A program made the translations under genes and the position numbers. From assembly GCF_013423485.1 (NCBI RefSeq), contig NZ_JABFFR010000012.1, forward strand, positions 1 to 58,842: 58,842 nucleotides of DNA, in the 5' to 3' direction. The notes beneath the pieces were generated by a model that made no database searches, was not told the DNA's origin, and saw nothing but the letters and a program-made list of their open reading frames with translations. This DNA comes from Azospirillum oleiclasticum. GTDB lineage: Bacteria; Pseudomonadota; Alphaproteobacteria; Azospirillales; Azospirillaceae. Below are positions 25,005-32,891 of the stretch, in pieces (position 1 is the first letter of the stretch; each line of letters begins with the position of its first letter).

Positions 25005-26510
25005 TCAGCGCAGGGCCGGCTCACCCGCCGGACGGCGGGCCGGCAGCAGATGGAGCGCGACGGCCGCCACCCAGGCGAGGATGGTGATCACGCCGAGGGT
25101 GCCGCCGATCGGACGCTCGAAGAAGATCATCAGGTCACCGTGCGATTTCAGCATGGTGGTCATGAAGGTCTGCTCGATCAGCGGACCCAGGATCAGGCCC
25201 AGGATCGCCGGCGCGATCGGGATGCGGTTGGCCTCCATCACGTAGCCCAGGACACCGATCACCCCGATGATGCCGACCGCGAACAGCGTGTTGTCCACCG
25301 AGAAGGCGCCCAGGATGCAGAACATCAGGATCATCGGCGACACATAGGCGGCTGGAAGTCGCAATATGGCACCGAAGGCGCGGATGCAGAGGATGCCCAG
25401 CGGGATCATCAGGATGTTGGCGATGAAGAAGATCGCGAAGATCGTGTAGATGGCGCCCGGATCGTTCAGGAACAGGGTCGGGCCGGGGTTGATCCCCTTC
25501 AGGAACATGACGCTGATGACGATGGCCGTGATGGCGTCGCCGGGAATCCCGAACACCGTGGCGGGGATGTAGGCTCCCCCGAGACTGGCGTTGTTGGCCG
25601 CGCTCGCCGACATGATGCGCTCCACCGCCCCGTCCTGGTCGTCCCGCCGTCCCAGGCGCGAGGCGCGGCGGGCCACCGCGTAGGAGATCCAGGCCGCGAT
25701 GTCGGACCCCGCGCCGGGCAGGGCGCCGACCAGCGTGCCGATCCCGCTGCCCCGCAGCAGGCCTGTCCGGTGCCGCCACATCGCCGGACCGATGCCGCGT
25801 ACGATCGGGCCGATCCGCGCCGGGGCCTTCTCCGCCTGCGGATCGGCCAGCGCGCCGCGCAGCAGCTCGGAAACCGCGAACATCCCGATCAGCACCGGAA
25901 TGAGCCCGAGGCCGCCCAGCAGGTTGGTGGAACCGAAGGTGAAACGCGGCGTACCGGACACCGGATCCATCCCCACCGTCGCGAAGGCGAGCCCGAGCAG
26001 CAGCGAGGCGAGCCCTCGCAGCAGCGACGGGCCGGCCACGAAGGTGGCGCAGCTCAGGCCCAGGGCCGCCAGCCAGAAATACTCGACGCTGCTGAACGAC
26101 AGGGCGATGTCGGCCAGCAGCGGCGCGGCCAGGGCCAGCACGGCGGCGCTGGCCAGCCCGCCGGTGGCCGAGGCGAACAGGCCGGCGCCCAACGCCAGCG
26201 CGGCATGGCCGGATCGGGTCAGGCCATAGGCGTCGTCGGTGTAGGCGGCCGATGCGGGCGTGCCGGGCATGCGCATCAGCGCGCCCGGGATGTCGCCGGC
26301 GAAGATGGCCATGGCCGACGCCGTGATGATGGCCGCCACGGCCGGGATCGGGTCCATGAAGATGATGATGGGCACCAGCAGTGCCGACGCCATCAGCGCC
26401 GTCAGTCCGGGAATGGCCCCAAGGACAAGGCCGTAGACCGCCGATCCCGCGATGACCAGCATCAGGTTGAGGTCGAGCAGACGCCCGAGCACATCCTCCA
26501 GGATCACCAT
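25005..26510 (-). CDS. tctA: TTT transporter large membrane subunit TctA (copy 2)
   Basis: About 501 residues and roughly 12 membrane helices. Motifs include GLVLGAIPGLTALMASALL, GDIPGALMRMPGTPASAAYTDDAYG, GALPGAGSDIAAWISYA and TVFGIPGDAITAIVISVMFLKGINPGPTLF. ATG at 26510 overlaps the end of tctB by 7 bases. With tctB2 and tctC3 it makes a complete system, and it may also serve the orphan tctC2. It is the end of its operon, with a hairpin just beyond. Confidence 0.95.
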   Translation of the reverse strand: MVILEDVLGRLLDLNLMLVIAGSAVYGLVLGAIPGLTALMASALLVPIIIFMDPIPAVAAIITASAMAIFAGDIPGALMRMPGTPASAAYTDDAYGLTRSGHAALALGAGLFASATGGLASAAVLALAAPLLADIALSFSSVEYFWLAALGLSCATFVAGPSLLRGLASLLLGLAFATVGMDPVSGTPRFTFGSTNLLGGLGLIPVLIGMFAVSELLRGALADPQAEKAPARIGPIVRGIGPAMWRHRTGLLRGSGIGTLVGALPGAGSDIAAWISYAVARRASRLGRRDDQDGAVERIMSASAANNASLGGAYIPATVFGIPGDAITAIVISVMFLKGINPGPTLFLNDPGAIYTIFAIFFIANILMIPLGILCIRAFGAILRLPAAYVSPMILMFCILGAFSVDNTLFAVGIIGVIGVLGYVMEANRIPIAPAILGLILGPLIEQTFMTTMLKSHGDLMIFFERPIGGTLGVITILAWVAAVALHLLPARRPAGEPALR

Positions 26511-26989
26511 ATCAGCCACCCCGAAACGCTCTGGAGAGGTCCCCACGGCAGCGGGACGTGCAGCACCGACGCGAAGACCGCCGTGAGGACGATGGAGGAG
26601 AGGAGGCCCACAGCGAGACCCCGGAGTGGACGGACCCCTGCGATCACCAGCATCGCGACGAAAATGATCGTCGAGGTGAGGAGAAAGCCCATTCCATCGA
26701 CGAGCGTGATGTAGGCGGCAATGGCGGCGGGCACCGTCAGGAAGCGCAGCGGCCCGCGCGGGCTGGCCGACCAGTCCGGCCACGACACCAGCCGATCCGC
26801 ATGCACCGTGCGCAGCCCGATCAGCCCGATGGCCCCGCCCACCAGCATCAGCCCGATTCCGATCAGCGACGGCACGAAGCCGGGTCCATAGGCGAGATGA
26901 CGGGGCGGTTCCAGCGTCCAGGCGTAGGCGGTGACGAAGACACCGACGGCCAGGAAGAACAGGCCGACGAAGACATCGTTGACTTTCAT
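26504..26989 (-). CDS. tctB: TTT transporter small membrane subunit TctB (copy 2)
   Basis: A 161-residue protein with four predicted helices: FVGLFFLAVGVFVTAYAWTL, LIGIGLMLVGGAIGLIGL, and two near the C-terminus. The segment LAYGPGFVPSLIG after helix 1 is the TctB signature. It lies 70 bp after tctC3 and overlaps tctA2. Confidence 0.9.
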   Translation of the reverse strand: MKVNDVFVGLFFLAVGVFVTAYAWTLEPPRHLAYGPGFVPSLIGIGLMLVGGAIGLIGLRTVHADRLVSWPDWSASPRGPLRFLTVPAAIAAYITLVDGMGFLLTSTIIFVAMLVIAGVRPLRGLAVGLLSSIVLTAVFASVLHVPLPWGPLQSVSGWLIW

Positions 26990-27059
26990 GAATGCCTCTG
27001 GTCCCGGGCTTCGACCGCGGGTGGCGGCGGAAGCTGTGTGGATGGGTTGGGGGAGGGGA

Positions 27060-28022
27060 TCACTTGACGTAGCCGAGCGCCTTCATGACCCGCTCGGTGT
27101 CGGCCTCGTGTTGGCTCATGAGATCGGCCAATCCCTTGCTGTCCAGCCACTTGACGCCGAAATTGGCCTTGGCCATCGCGGCGCGGAAGGACGGGCTGTC
27201 CACGGCCTTGCGGATGGCATCCTCCCACCGCGCGCGGATGTCGTCGGGCATGCCGGCCGGTCCGCCGATGGCGCGCCATGTGCCGCCATCGACCGGCGTG
27301 CCGATGGCCTGCGCGGTGGTCGGCACGCTCTCGAAGCCGGGGACCGGTGTCGGGCTGAGCACGGCGAGCGGACGCAGACGGCCACCATTCATCAGGGCCG
27401 CCGCTTCGGGCAGGGAGGCGGTCTGGAAATCGACACCGCCGGACACCAGCTCGGTGAAGCCGGTCGCGGCTCCCTGACCCGGTATCCAGGCGATGCGGTT
27501 CACGGCGATCCCCTGGTCGAGCATCAGGCCGGCGACCGGGATGTCCCAGACGCTGCCGCAACCGCCGCTGCAGTGAATCCGGTACCGGGCAGGCTCGGCC
27601 TTGAGGGCGGCGAGCGCCGAGGCGAGATCCTTGAAGGCCGACTTGCCGCCGACCAGCAGGGCCGAGGAATCGCCGTTGAAGTTGGCGATCGGGGTGAAAT
27701 CCGTGGCGGCGAAGTCGGCCTGTCCCATCGCCTTGTACCCGGCGTAGGGAAAGAGCAGCCCGACCGTATAGCCGTCCGGCTTCGCGCTTCTGATGGAGGT
27801 GAGCCCCACGACACCCCCGCCCTGGCCCTGGTTCACGATCGTGATGGGCTGACCGAACGTCTTCTCGATCTCGCGGGCGAGGATGCGCGTCGTGGTGTCG
27901 CCGCCGCCGCCGGCGGCCGCCGGCACGATGATGGTCAAGGGCCGATCGGGGAAGGCTGCCTGAGCCGCACCGGGCAGCAGCAATCCTGCGAGAACGGCCA
28001 TGGCCGTGAATCTGGCGAGCAT
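27060..28022 (-). CDS. tctC: TTT periplasmic binding protein TctC/Bug family (copy 3)
   Basis: A 320-residue binding protein. The Sec signal MLARFTAMAVLAGLLLPGAAQA is followed by FPDRPLTIIVPAAAGGGGD, the Bug/TctC start. GGAGG lies four bases before the ATG at 28022, which excludes the frame extension to 28070. The pair of cysteines in IHCSGGCGSVWDIP is shared with copy 2 and could form a disulphide in the periplasm. It is first in tctC3-tctB2-tctA2, with two island palindromes at 61 and 146 bp upstream. Confidence 0.94.
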   Translation of the reverse strand: MLARFTAMAVLAGLLLPGAAQAAFPDRPLTIIVPAAAGGGGDTTTRILAREIEKTFGQPITIVNQGQGGGVVGLTSIRSAKPDGYTVGLLFPYAGYKAMGQADFAATDFTPIANFNGDSSALLVGGKSAFKDLASALAALKAEPARYRIHCSGGCGSVWDIPVAGLMLDQGIAVNRIAWIPGQGAATGFTELVSGGVDFQTASLPEAAALMNGGRLRPLAVLSPTPVPGFESVPTTAQAIGTPVDGGTWRAIGGPAGMPDDIRARWEDAIRKAVDSPSFRAAMAKANFGVKWLDSKGLADLMSQHEADTERVMKALGYVK

Positions 28023-28082
28023 GTTTCCTCCGCATACTTTAGCATTCTTGGAACGGACTATCCGGAGCACGGCTGAATGTCA

Positions 28083-28099
28083 ATCCCACAATGTGGGTT
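28083..28099. promoter_or_regulatory. Island palindrome, site 8 (before tctC3)
   Basis: ATCCC-ACAATGT-GGGTT; its core CCCACA-A-TGTGGG is a perfect palindrome and the best copy of the motif. Confidence 0.7.
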
Positions 28100-28169
28100 T
28101 CATGTTTCCGGCACGATATTGCATTCTCGCAAGCAGGGTCGTTGATCGGGTATCAGCATGAAGCTGCTC

Positions 28170-28186
28170 ATACCGTATTGTGGGCA
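28170..28186. promoter_or_regulatory. Island palindrome, site 9 (before tctC3, distal)
   Basis: ATACC-GTATTGT-GGGCA, a weaker copy 87 bp from site 8. Confidence 0.4.
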
Positions 28187-28412
28187 ATTGCCGTGAAAGG
28201 ACCGGCCCCGCATGTTCGGGCAATCCGGGTTGCCGTGCCGGCTGGATGCAGATGCGCATGTTGCCGGCTGCCATGGCTGGATGACGCGGCAACGGCTTCC
28301 TGCACCAGGCCTTCCACATGTTCAACTTATTGGATTTCAAAGGAGGCTAACTGCCCCTCTTAATGGTTATTTTGAATAGAATCACGCCATTTATTGTGCG
28401 CGAACCATAACT

Positions 28413-28482
28413 TTTCCGCATGATGTCGGGGATCATTATATATTTGCATTTATGCGCCCCTGAACGGAAAGTTTCCGCATGA
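28413..28482. promoter_or_regulatory. Repeat-rich upstream region of the rightward operon
   Basis: Direct repeats TTTCCGCATGA at 28413-28423 and 28472-28482, 59 bp apart. The second overlaps the palindrome CGGAAA-G-TTTCCG at 28465-28477, about 40 bp before the aldehyde dehydrogenase start. A plausible target for the LysR regulator at 38177. Confidence 0.45.
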
Positions 28483-28519
28483 CACTGCCGCACAGACGTA
28501 CAGCCGGACGGGATGTGGA

Positions 28520-30013
28520 ATGACGCAGCAATCGACACAGGATTGGAAAAGCCGGGCCGAACAATTGTCGATCCGCAAAGGTGCCTTCATCGGAGGCGCG
28601 TTCGTTTCGGCATTGTCCGGCAAAGTTCTGCCTTGTCTGTTTCCGGGAACGGGAACCCTGGTTGCGGAGGTTGCGGCGTGCGACGCGGAGGATGTCGACC
28701 GGGCCGTCCGCGTCGCGCGGGCGGCGTTCGACTCCGGGGTCTGGTCGCGGATGGCCCCGGCCGACCGCAAGAGGATCATGCTGCGCTTTTCCGAGCTTCT
28801 CCTGCAGAACCGTGAAGAGCTGGCGCTCCTGGAGACGCTGAACGTCGGCAAGCCGATCACCAACGCGCTCAACGGCGACATTCCAAGCGCGGCCAACTGC
28901 ATCGCCTTCTACGCCGAGGCGGTCGACAAGATCTACGGCGAAGTGGCGCCGACCGCCGCCGACCTCACCACCCTGGTGATGCGTGAGCCGCTGGGGGTGG
29001 TGGCCGCCGTGGTGCCCTGGAACTACCCGCTGTCGATGACCGCCTGGAAGGTCGGGCCGGCGCTCGCGGCGGGCAACTCGGTCATCGTCAAGCCCGCCGA
29101 GCAATCGCCCTTCACCGCGCTGCGGATGGCCGAGCTGGCGACCGAGGCGGGGGTGCCGGCCGGCGTCCTCAACGTCCTGCCGGGCTATGGCGAGACCGCC
29201 GGCCAGGCGCTCGGGCTGCACATGGACGTGGACTGCGTGACCTTCACCGGCTCCACCGAGGTCGGGAAGCTGTTCCTCCAGTATGCCGGGCGCTCCAACG
29301 CCAAGCGCGTCAGCCTCGAACTCGGCGGCAAGTCTCCGCAAATCGTCCTGGATGATTGCGACGACTTGGATGCCGCGGCCAGGGCGGTCGCCGCCGGGAT
29401 CTTCACCAACGCCGGGCAGGTCTGCAACGCCGGCTCCCGCCTGATCGTCCAGGAGGGCGTGCGCGAGGCGTTGCTGGAGAAGGTGATGGGGCACGCCCAG
29501 GTCCTGACGCCCGCCGATCCGCTGGACCCCGCCACCCGGCTGGGGCCGCTGGTGAGCGAGGAGCAGATGACCCGCGTCCTCGGCTACATCGAGGGTGCCC
29601 GGCGCGACGGCGCGCGGGTGGTCACCGGCGGACGGCGCGTGCTGGCGGAGAGCGGCGGCTGGTTCGTCGAGCCGACCGTCTTCGACCGCGTGGACAACGC
29701 CATGGCGATCGCCCAGGAGGAGGTGTTCGGCCCGGTCCTGGCATCGATCGCCGTGTCCGGCTTCGACGAGGCGCTCGCCGTCGCCAACGACACCGTCTAC
29801 GGCCTCGCCGCTTCCATCTGGACGAAGGATGTCCGCAAGGCGCACCGCGCCGCCAAGGAAATCCGCGCCGGTGTCGTCTGGGTCAACTGCTTCGACAGGG
29901 GGACCATGTCGGTGCCCTTCGGCGGCTTCAAGCAGTCCGGCTTCGGGCGCGACAAGTCCCTGCACGCGATCGAGAAGTACATGGACTGGAAAGCAGTCTG
30001 GTTCGCGACCTGA
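28520..30013 (+). CDS. NAD(P)-dependent aldehyde dehydrogenase
   Basis: A 497-residue aldehyde dehydrogenase. NAD-fold motifs PWNYPLSMTAWKVGPALAAGN and FTGSTEVGK are present. The general-base Glu lies in LELGGKSPQIV and the nucleophile Cys in NAGQVCNAGSRL. EEVFGPVLA and PFGGFKQSGFGRD are typical of the betaine/gamma-aminobutyraldehyde-type (PuuC-like) branch. It would oxidise an aldehyde from an amine or alcohol to the acid, which the acyl-CoA ligase four genes downstream could activate. It is first in the operon to 38120 and is followed at 21 bp by the binding protein. Confidence 0.94.
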   Translation: MTQQSTQDWKSRAEQLSIRKGAFIGGAFVSALSGKVLPCLFPGTGTLVAEVAACDAEDVDRAVRVARAAFDSGVWSRMAPADRKRIMLRFSELLLQNREELALLETLNVGKPITNALNGDIPSAANCIAFYAEAVDKIYGEVAPTAADLTTLVMREPLGVVAAVVPWNYPLSMTAWKVGPALAAGNSVIVKPAEQSPFTALRMAELATEAGVPAGVLNVLPGYGETAGQALGLHMDVDCVTFTGSTEVGKLFLQYAGRSNAKRVSLELGGKSPQIVLDDCDDLDAAARAVAAGIFTNAGQVCNAGSRLIVQEGVREALLEKVMGHAQVLTPADPLDPATRLGPLVSEEQMTRVLGYIEGARRDGARVVTGGRRVLAESGGWFVEPTVFDRVDNAMAIAQEEVFGPVLASIAVSGFDEALAVANDTVYGLAASIWTKDVRKAHRAAKEIRAGVVWVNCFDRGTMSVPFGGFKQSGFGRDKSLHAIEKYMDWKAVWFAT

Positions 30014-30034
30014 TCCCCGAAGGAGGATTGAGCG

Positions 30035-31108
30035 ATGACAAAAACGAATGAGAACAGGGAGTTGAACGCAGCCGTGACCGTCTCCCGACGGTCGGTGCTG
30101 CTGGGTGCCACGGTGGCCGTGGCGGCGCCCATGATGATCGCCGGCCGCGCCCGCGCCGACAGCACGCTCACCGTCACCTGCTGGGGCGGCGACTACCACA
30201 AGGGCATCGACAGCATCTTCGCCAAGCCCTTCACCGCGGAAACCGGCATCCCCGTCCGGCTGGTCGACAACGCCGACCTCGCGCGCATGAAGGCGCAGGT
30301 GCAGAGCGGCCGGCTGGAATGGGACGTGTTCGACAGCGTCGGCCCGCAGATCACCGCCGGTGCGAAGGACGGTCTGTGGGAGCCGGTGGACGAGAAGATC
30401 GTCAACCGCTCCGACCTCGTCGTTCCCGGCGGAACGCACTATGTCGGCACCTACATGTTCGCGGGCGGCCTCGCCTTTGACCCGAAGCGCACGCCCGACG
30501 CCAAGGCGCCGGCCGTCTTCAAGGATTTCTGGGACGTCAAGGCCTACCCCGGCCGGCGGGGCCTGCGTCCGCGCATCAGCGAGACGCTGGAGATGGCCTT
30601 GATCGCCGACGGCGTGGAACCGGCGAAGCTCTACCCGCTGGACGTGGAGCGGGGCTTCGCGGCGCTCGACCGCATCAAGCCGCACATCAAGAAATGGATC
30701 GAGGCGACGCCGCAGACGGTCACCCTGATCACCGCCAACGAGCTGGATTTCACCTACAGCTACATCAGCCGTGTGCGGCCGGCGCAGATCGCCGGTTCGT
30801 CGATCGCCATCTCCACGCGGCAGACGCTGAACTCCCTGGAGTATCTGGCGGTGGCGAAGGGCACCGCCAACCGCGAGGCGGCGATGCGCTATGTCGACTT
30901 CTGCCTGCGCCCCGACCGGCAGGCGGCCTTCGCCGAAACGCTCTTCTTCAGCCCGAACTCCAAGCGCGGGCTGGCGGCGGCGAGCGCCGAAGCGCGCAAG
31001 TACATGCCGGACACGCAGAACCCGGCGAACGCCGTCGTCGATGACGAATGGTGGGCGCAGAACTACTCCGCGCTCCAGAAGCGCTTCACGGAGTGGCTGC
31101 TGATCTGA
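30035..31108 (+). CDS. ABC transporter substrate-binding protein, PotD-like
   Basis: A 357-residue periplasmic binding protein of the spermidine/putrescine (PotD) class. The leader has a twin-arginine pattern (SRRSVLLGATVAVAAP) and a likely cleavage after ARA-DS, so export may be through Tat. TVTCWGGDYHKGIDSIFAKPF and WDVFDSVGPQ resemble the ligand-binding face of polyamine and opine binders. The two permeases follow, but the ATPase gene is displaced about 5 kb downstream behind the ligase and oxidoreductase. Confidence 0.9.
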   Translation: MTKTNENRELNAAVTVSRRSVLLGATVAVAAPMMIAGRARADSTLTVTCWGGDYHKGIDSIFAKPFTAETGIPVRLVDNADLARMKAQVQSGRLEWDVFDSVGPQITAGAKDGLWEPVDEKIVNRSDLVVPGGTHYVGTYMFAGGLAFDPKRTPDAKAPAVFKDFWDVKAYPGRRGLRPRISETLEMALIADGVEPAKLYPLDVERGFAALDRIKPHIKKWIEATPQTVTLITANELDFTYSYISRVRPAQIAGSSIAISTRQTLNSLEYLAVAKGTANREAAMRYVDFCLRPDRQAAFAETLFFSPNSKRGLAAASAEARKYMPDTQNPANAVVDDEWWAQNYSALQKRFTEWLLI

Positions 31109-31238
31109 CGCGGGACGGGGAGGGGGCGGGCGGCCATCGCCGCACCGTTCCCTCCGCACAACGCCGCTCCCGCTTGGACGACGGCCGCGCATCGGCGCGC
31201 CGAACGGCCGCAATCCATGGTGACGAGGTCATCGCCCG
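31109..31238. other. Gap between binding protein and permease genes
   Basis: 130 bases inside the operon with no gene or clear hairpin; longer than the other spacings in this cluster. Confidence 0.4.
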
Positions 31239-32072
31239 ATGAATCATGCCCTCGATACGCGCCACGCAGCCCTGCTGCTCGCGCCGCTCACCCTTCTGAT
31301 GCTGCTGTTCTTCCTGATGCCGGCCCTGTCCATCGTCTGGACCAGCGTGCATGGCGGCCAGCTCGACCTCGCCGCCTACCGGGAGCTGCTGACCAGCGCG
31401 CTGTTCCGGCGGGTGCTGGCGACCACCTTCGAGATCAGCATCGAGGCGACGGCGCTGACGCTCGTGATCGGCTACGCCATCGCCATGCATCTGGCCCGGC
31501 TCACGCCGTCGGCACGTGCCGTGATGATGATCTTCGTCATGCTGCCCTTCTGGACCAGCATCCTGGTCAAGAGCTTCGCCTTCACCATCGTGCTCGGCGA
31601 TGCCGGGCTGGTGAACCGCGCGATCTCCTGGCTGTTCGGGACCGAAACGCCGATCCCCATGCTGTTCAACCGCGTCGGCGTGGTGCTGGGCATGCTGAAC
31701 TTCCTGCTGCCGTTCATGGTCCTGCCCGTCCTGGGCAACCTGCTGGCGCAGGACCGCACGCTGCAGCGCGCGGCGGAGACGATGGGCGCGGGCCCGGTGC
31801 GCATCTTCCTGCGCATCACCCTGCCGCTCAGCCTGCCCGGCGTGCTGTCGGGGGTGCTGATGTGCCTGTCCCTGTCGGTCGGCTCCTACATCACGCCCGC
31901 GCTGCTGGGCGGGCGGACGGACATGATGATGGCCAACCTGGTCGATTTCTACACCCGGCAGACGCTGGACTGGCCGGCCGCCTCGGCCATCGCGATGGTG
32001 CTGCTGCTCATCACCGCGCTGATCGTCGTCCTTCTCACCCGCGTGCGCGGCGGCAACGTCGAAGTGTTGTGA
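31239..32072 (+). CDS. ABC transporter permease, PotB-like
   Basis: A 277-residue inner-membrane permease with six predicted helices. The cytoplasmic EAA loop, which docks on the ATPase, reads RAAETMGAGPVRIFLRITLPLSLPG at about residues 178-202. It pairs with the PotC-like permease nine bases downstream to form the membrane channel for the PotD-like protein. Confidence 0.93.
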   Translation: MNHALDTRHAALLLAPLTLLMLLFFLMPALSIVWTSVHGGQLDLAAYRELLTSALFRRVLATTFEISIEATALTLVIGYAIAMHLARLTPSARAVMMIFVMLPFWTSILVKSFAFTIVLGDAGLVNRAISWLFGTETPIPMLFNRVGVVLGMLNFLLPFMVLPVLGNLLAQDRTLQRAAETMGAGPVRIFLRITLPLSLPGVLSGVLMCLSLSVGSYITPALLGGRTDMMMANLVDFYTRQTLDWPAASAIAMVLLLITALIVVLLTRVRGGNVEVL

Positions 32073-32081
32073 GGTCGTGCC

Positions 32082-32891
32082 ATGCACAATTCCCTTCCCG
32101 ATCGCATGACCCGCTTCTGGCGCGCAACCGGCGGCCTGATCGCCTGGAGCGGCTACCTGTTCCTGCTGATGCCCACCCTGATCCTGGTGCCGGTGTCGCT
32201 GGGCGGGTCGCAGCAGCTCTCCTTCCCGCCCGAGCAGTTGTCGCTGGCCCTCTACGAGCAGTTCTTCACCGACCCGTCCTGGTGGGGTGCCGCCTTGCAG
32301 AGCGCCAAGATCGCGACGTTGTCCACCATGCTGACGATGCTGATCGCCGTCCCCGCCGCCTATGCGCTGGTACGTGGCGACTTCCCGGGCCGGCGCTTCC
32401 TGAACCTGTTCACGTTGAGCCCGATCCTGGTCCCGGTGGTCGTGCTGGGGCTGGGCTTCTACCTGAACTTCAACCTGTTCGGGATCGGCGGCAGCGACCT
32501 CAGCCTGGTGATCGCCCATACGATCCTGATCGCCCCATTCGTCGTCGTCTCGGTGAGCGCCGGTCTGCGCCAGATCGATCCCGCCCTGGAGACGGTCGCG
32601 ACGATCATGGGTGCCGGCCGCGCCACCATCTTCTTCCGCGTGGTGCTGCCGCAGATCCGCGACAGCCTGGTGGTCGGCGCCCTGCTCGCCTTCCTGATCT
32701 CCTTCGACGAGGTGGTCGCGTCCTACTTCGTCAGCGGGCCGTCCACCATGACCCTTCCCGTGAAGATGTACAGCGCGTTGCGGTGGGAGATCTCGCCGGT
32801 GATCGCCGCGGTGTCGGCGATGCTCACCATCCTCTCCCTCGTCTTCAGCGTCGCGCTGATCCACCTGCAAAAGAAATCCCGAGGTCATTGA
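32082..32891 (+). CDS. ABC transporter permease, PotC-like
   Basis: A 269-residue permease with six helices. The EAA loop reads LETVATIMGAGRATIFFRVVLPQIRD, and the following FLISFDEVVASYFVSGP is characteristic of PotC. Its stop overlaps the ligase start by one base (TGATG at 32889-32893). Confidence 0.93.
   Translation: MHNSLPDRMTRFWRATGGLIAWSGYLFLLMPTLILVPVSLGGSQQLSFPPEQLSLALYEQFFTDPSWWGAALQSAKIATLSTMLTMLIAVPAAYALVRGDFPGRRFLNLFTLSPILVPVVVLGLGFYLNFNLFGIGGSDLSLVIAHTILIAPFVVVSVSAGLRQIDPALETVATIMGAGRATIFFRVVLPQIRDSLVVGALLAFLISFDEVVASYFVSGPSTMTLPVKMYSALRWEISPVIAAVSAMLTILSLVFSVALIHLQKKSRGH

Larger units (their letters stand above)
28023..28519. other. AT-richer divergent region between tctC3 and the aldehyde dehydrogenase operon
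   Basis: 497 bases without a credible gene, markedly richer in A and T than the rest of the window. It contains two island palindromes, a GGTAT..ATACC hairpin (28149-28174), a palindrome CGGAAA-G-TTTCCG (28465-28477), two direct repeats TTTCCGCATGA (28413 and 28472) and an AT-rich stretch (28433-28451) that could be a -10 region for the rightward operon. Confidence 0.7.

Noticed and set aside
28080..28340. 86-codon minus-strand frame in the tctC3 upstream region
   Set aside because: It covers regulatory palindromes, has no recognisable product and lacks a good ribosome binding site.
28465..28477. CGGAAA-G-TTTCCG as a member of the island palindrome family
   Set aside because: Its half-sites and spacing differ from the ATCCC-N7-GGGAT pattern, so it is listed as a separate element.
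28436..31213. Open frame of 925 codons on the minus strand, and another at 31086-32897
   Set aside because: They lie antisense to the aldehyde dehydrogenase, binding protein and permease genes, whose products are clearly recognisable. Long antisense frames are expected in GC-rich DNA, and the translations are low-complexity with no domain.
31217..32890. Plus-strand extension of the acyl-CoA ligase frame over the two permease genes
   Set aside because: The ligase homology begins at 32891, where ATG overlaps the permease stop; the upstream part is out of frame with the permeases and meaningless.
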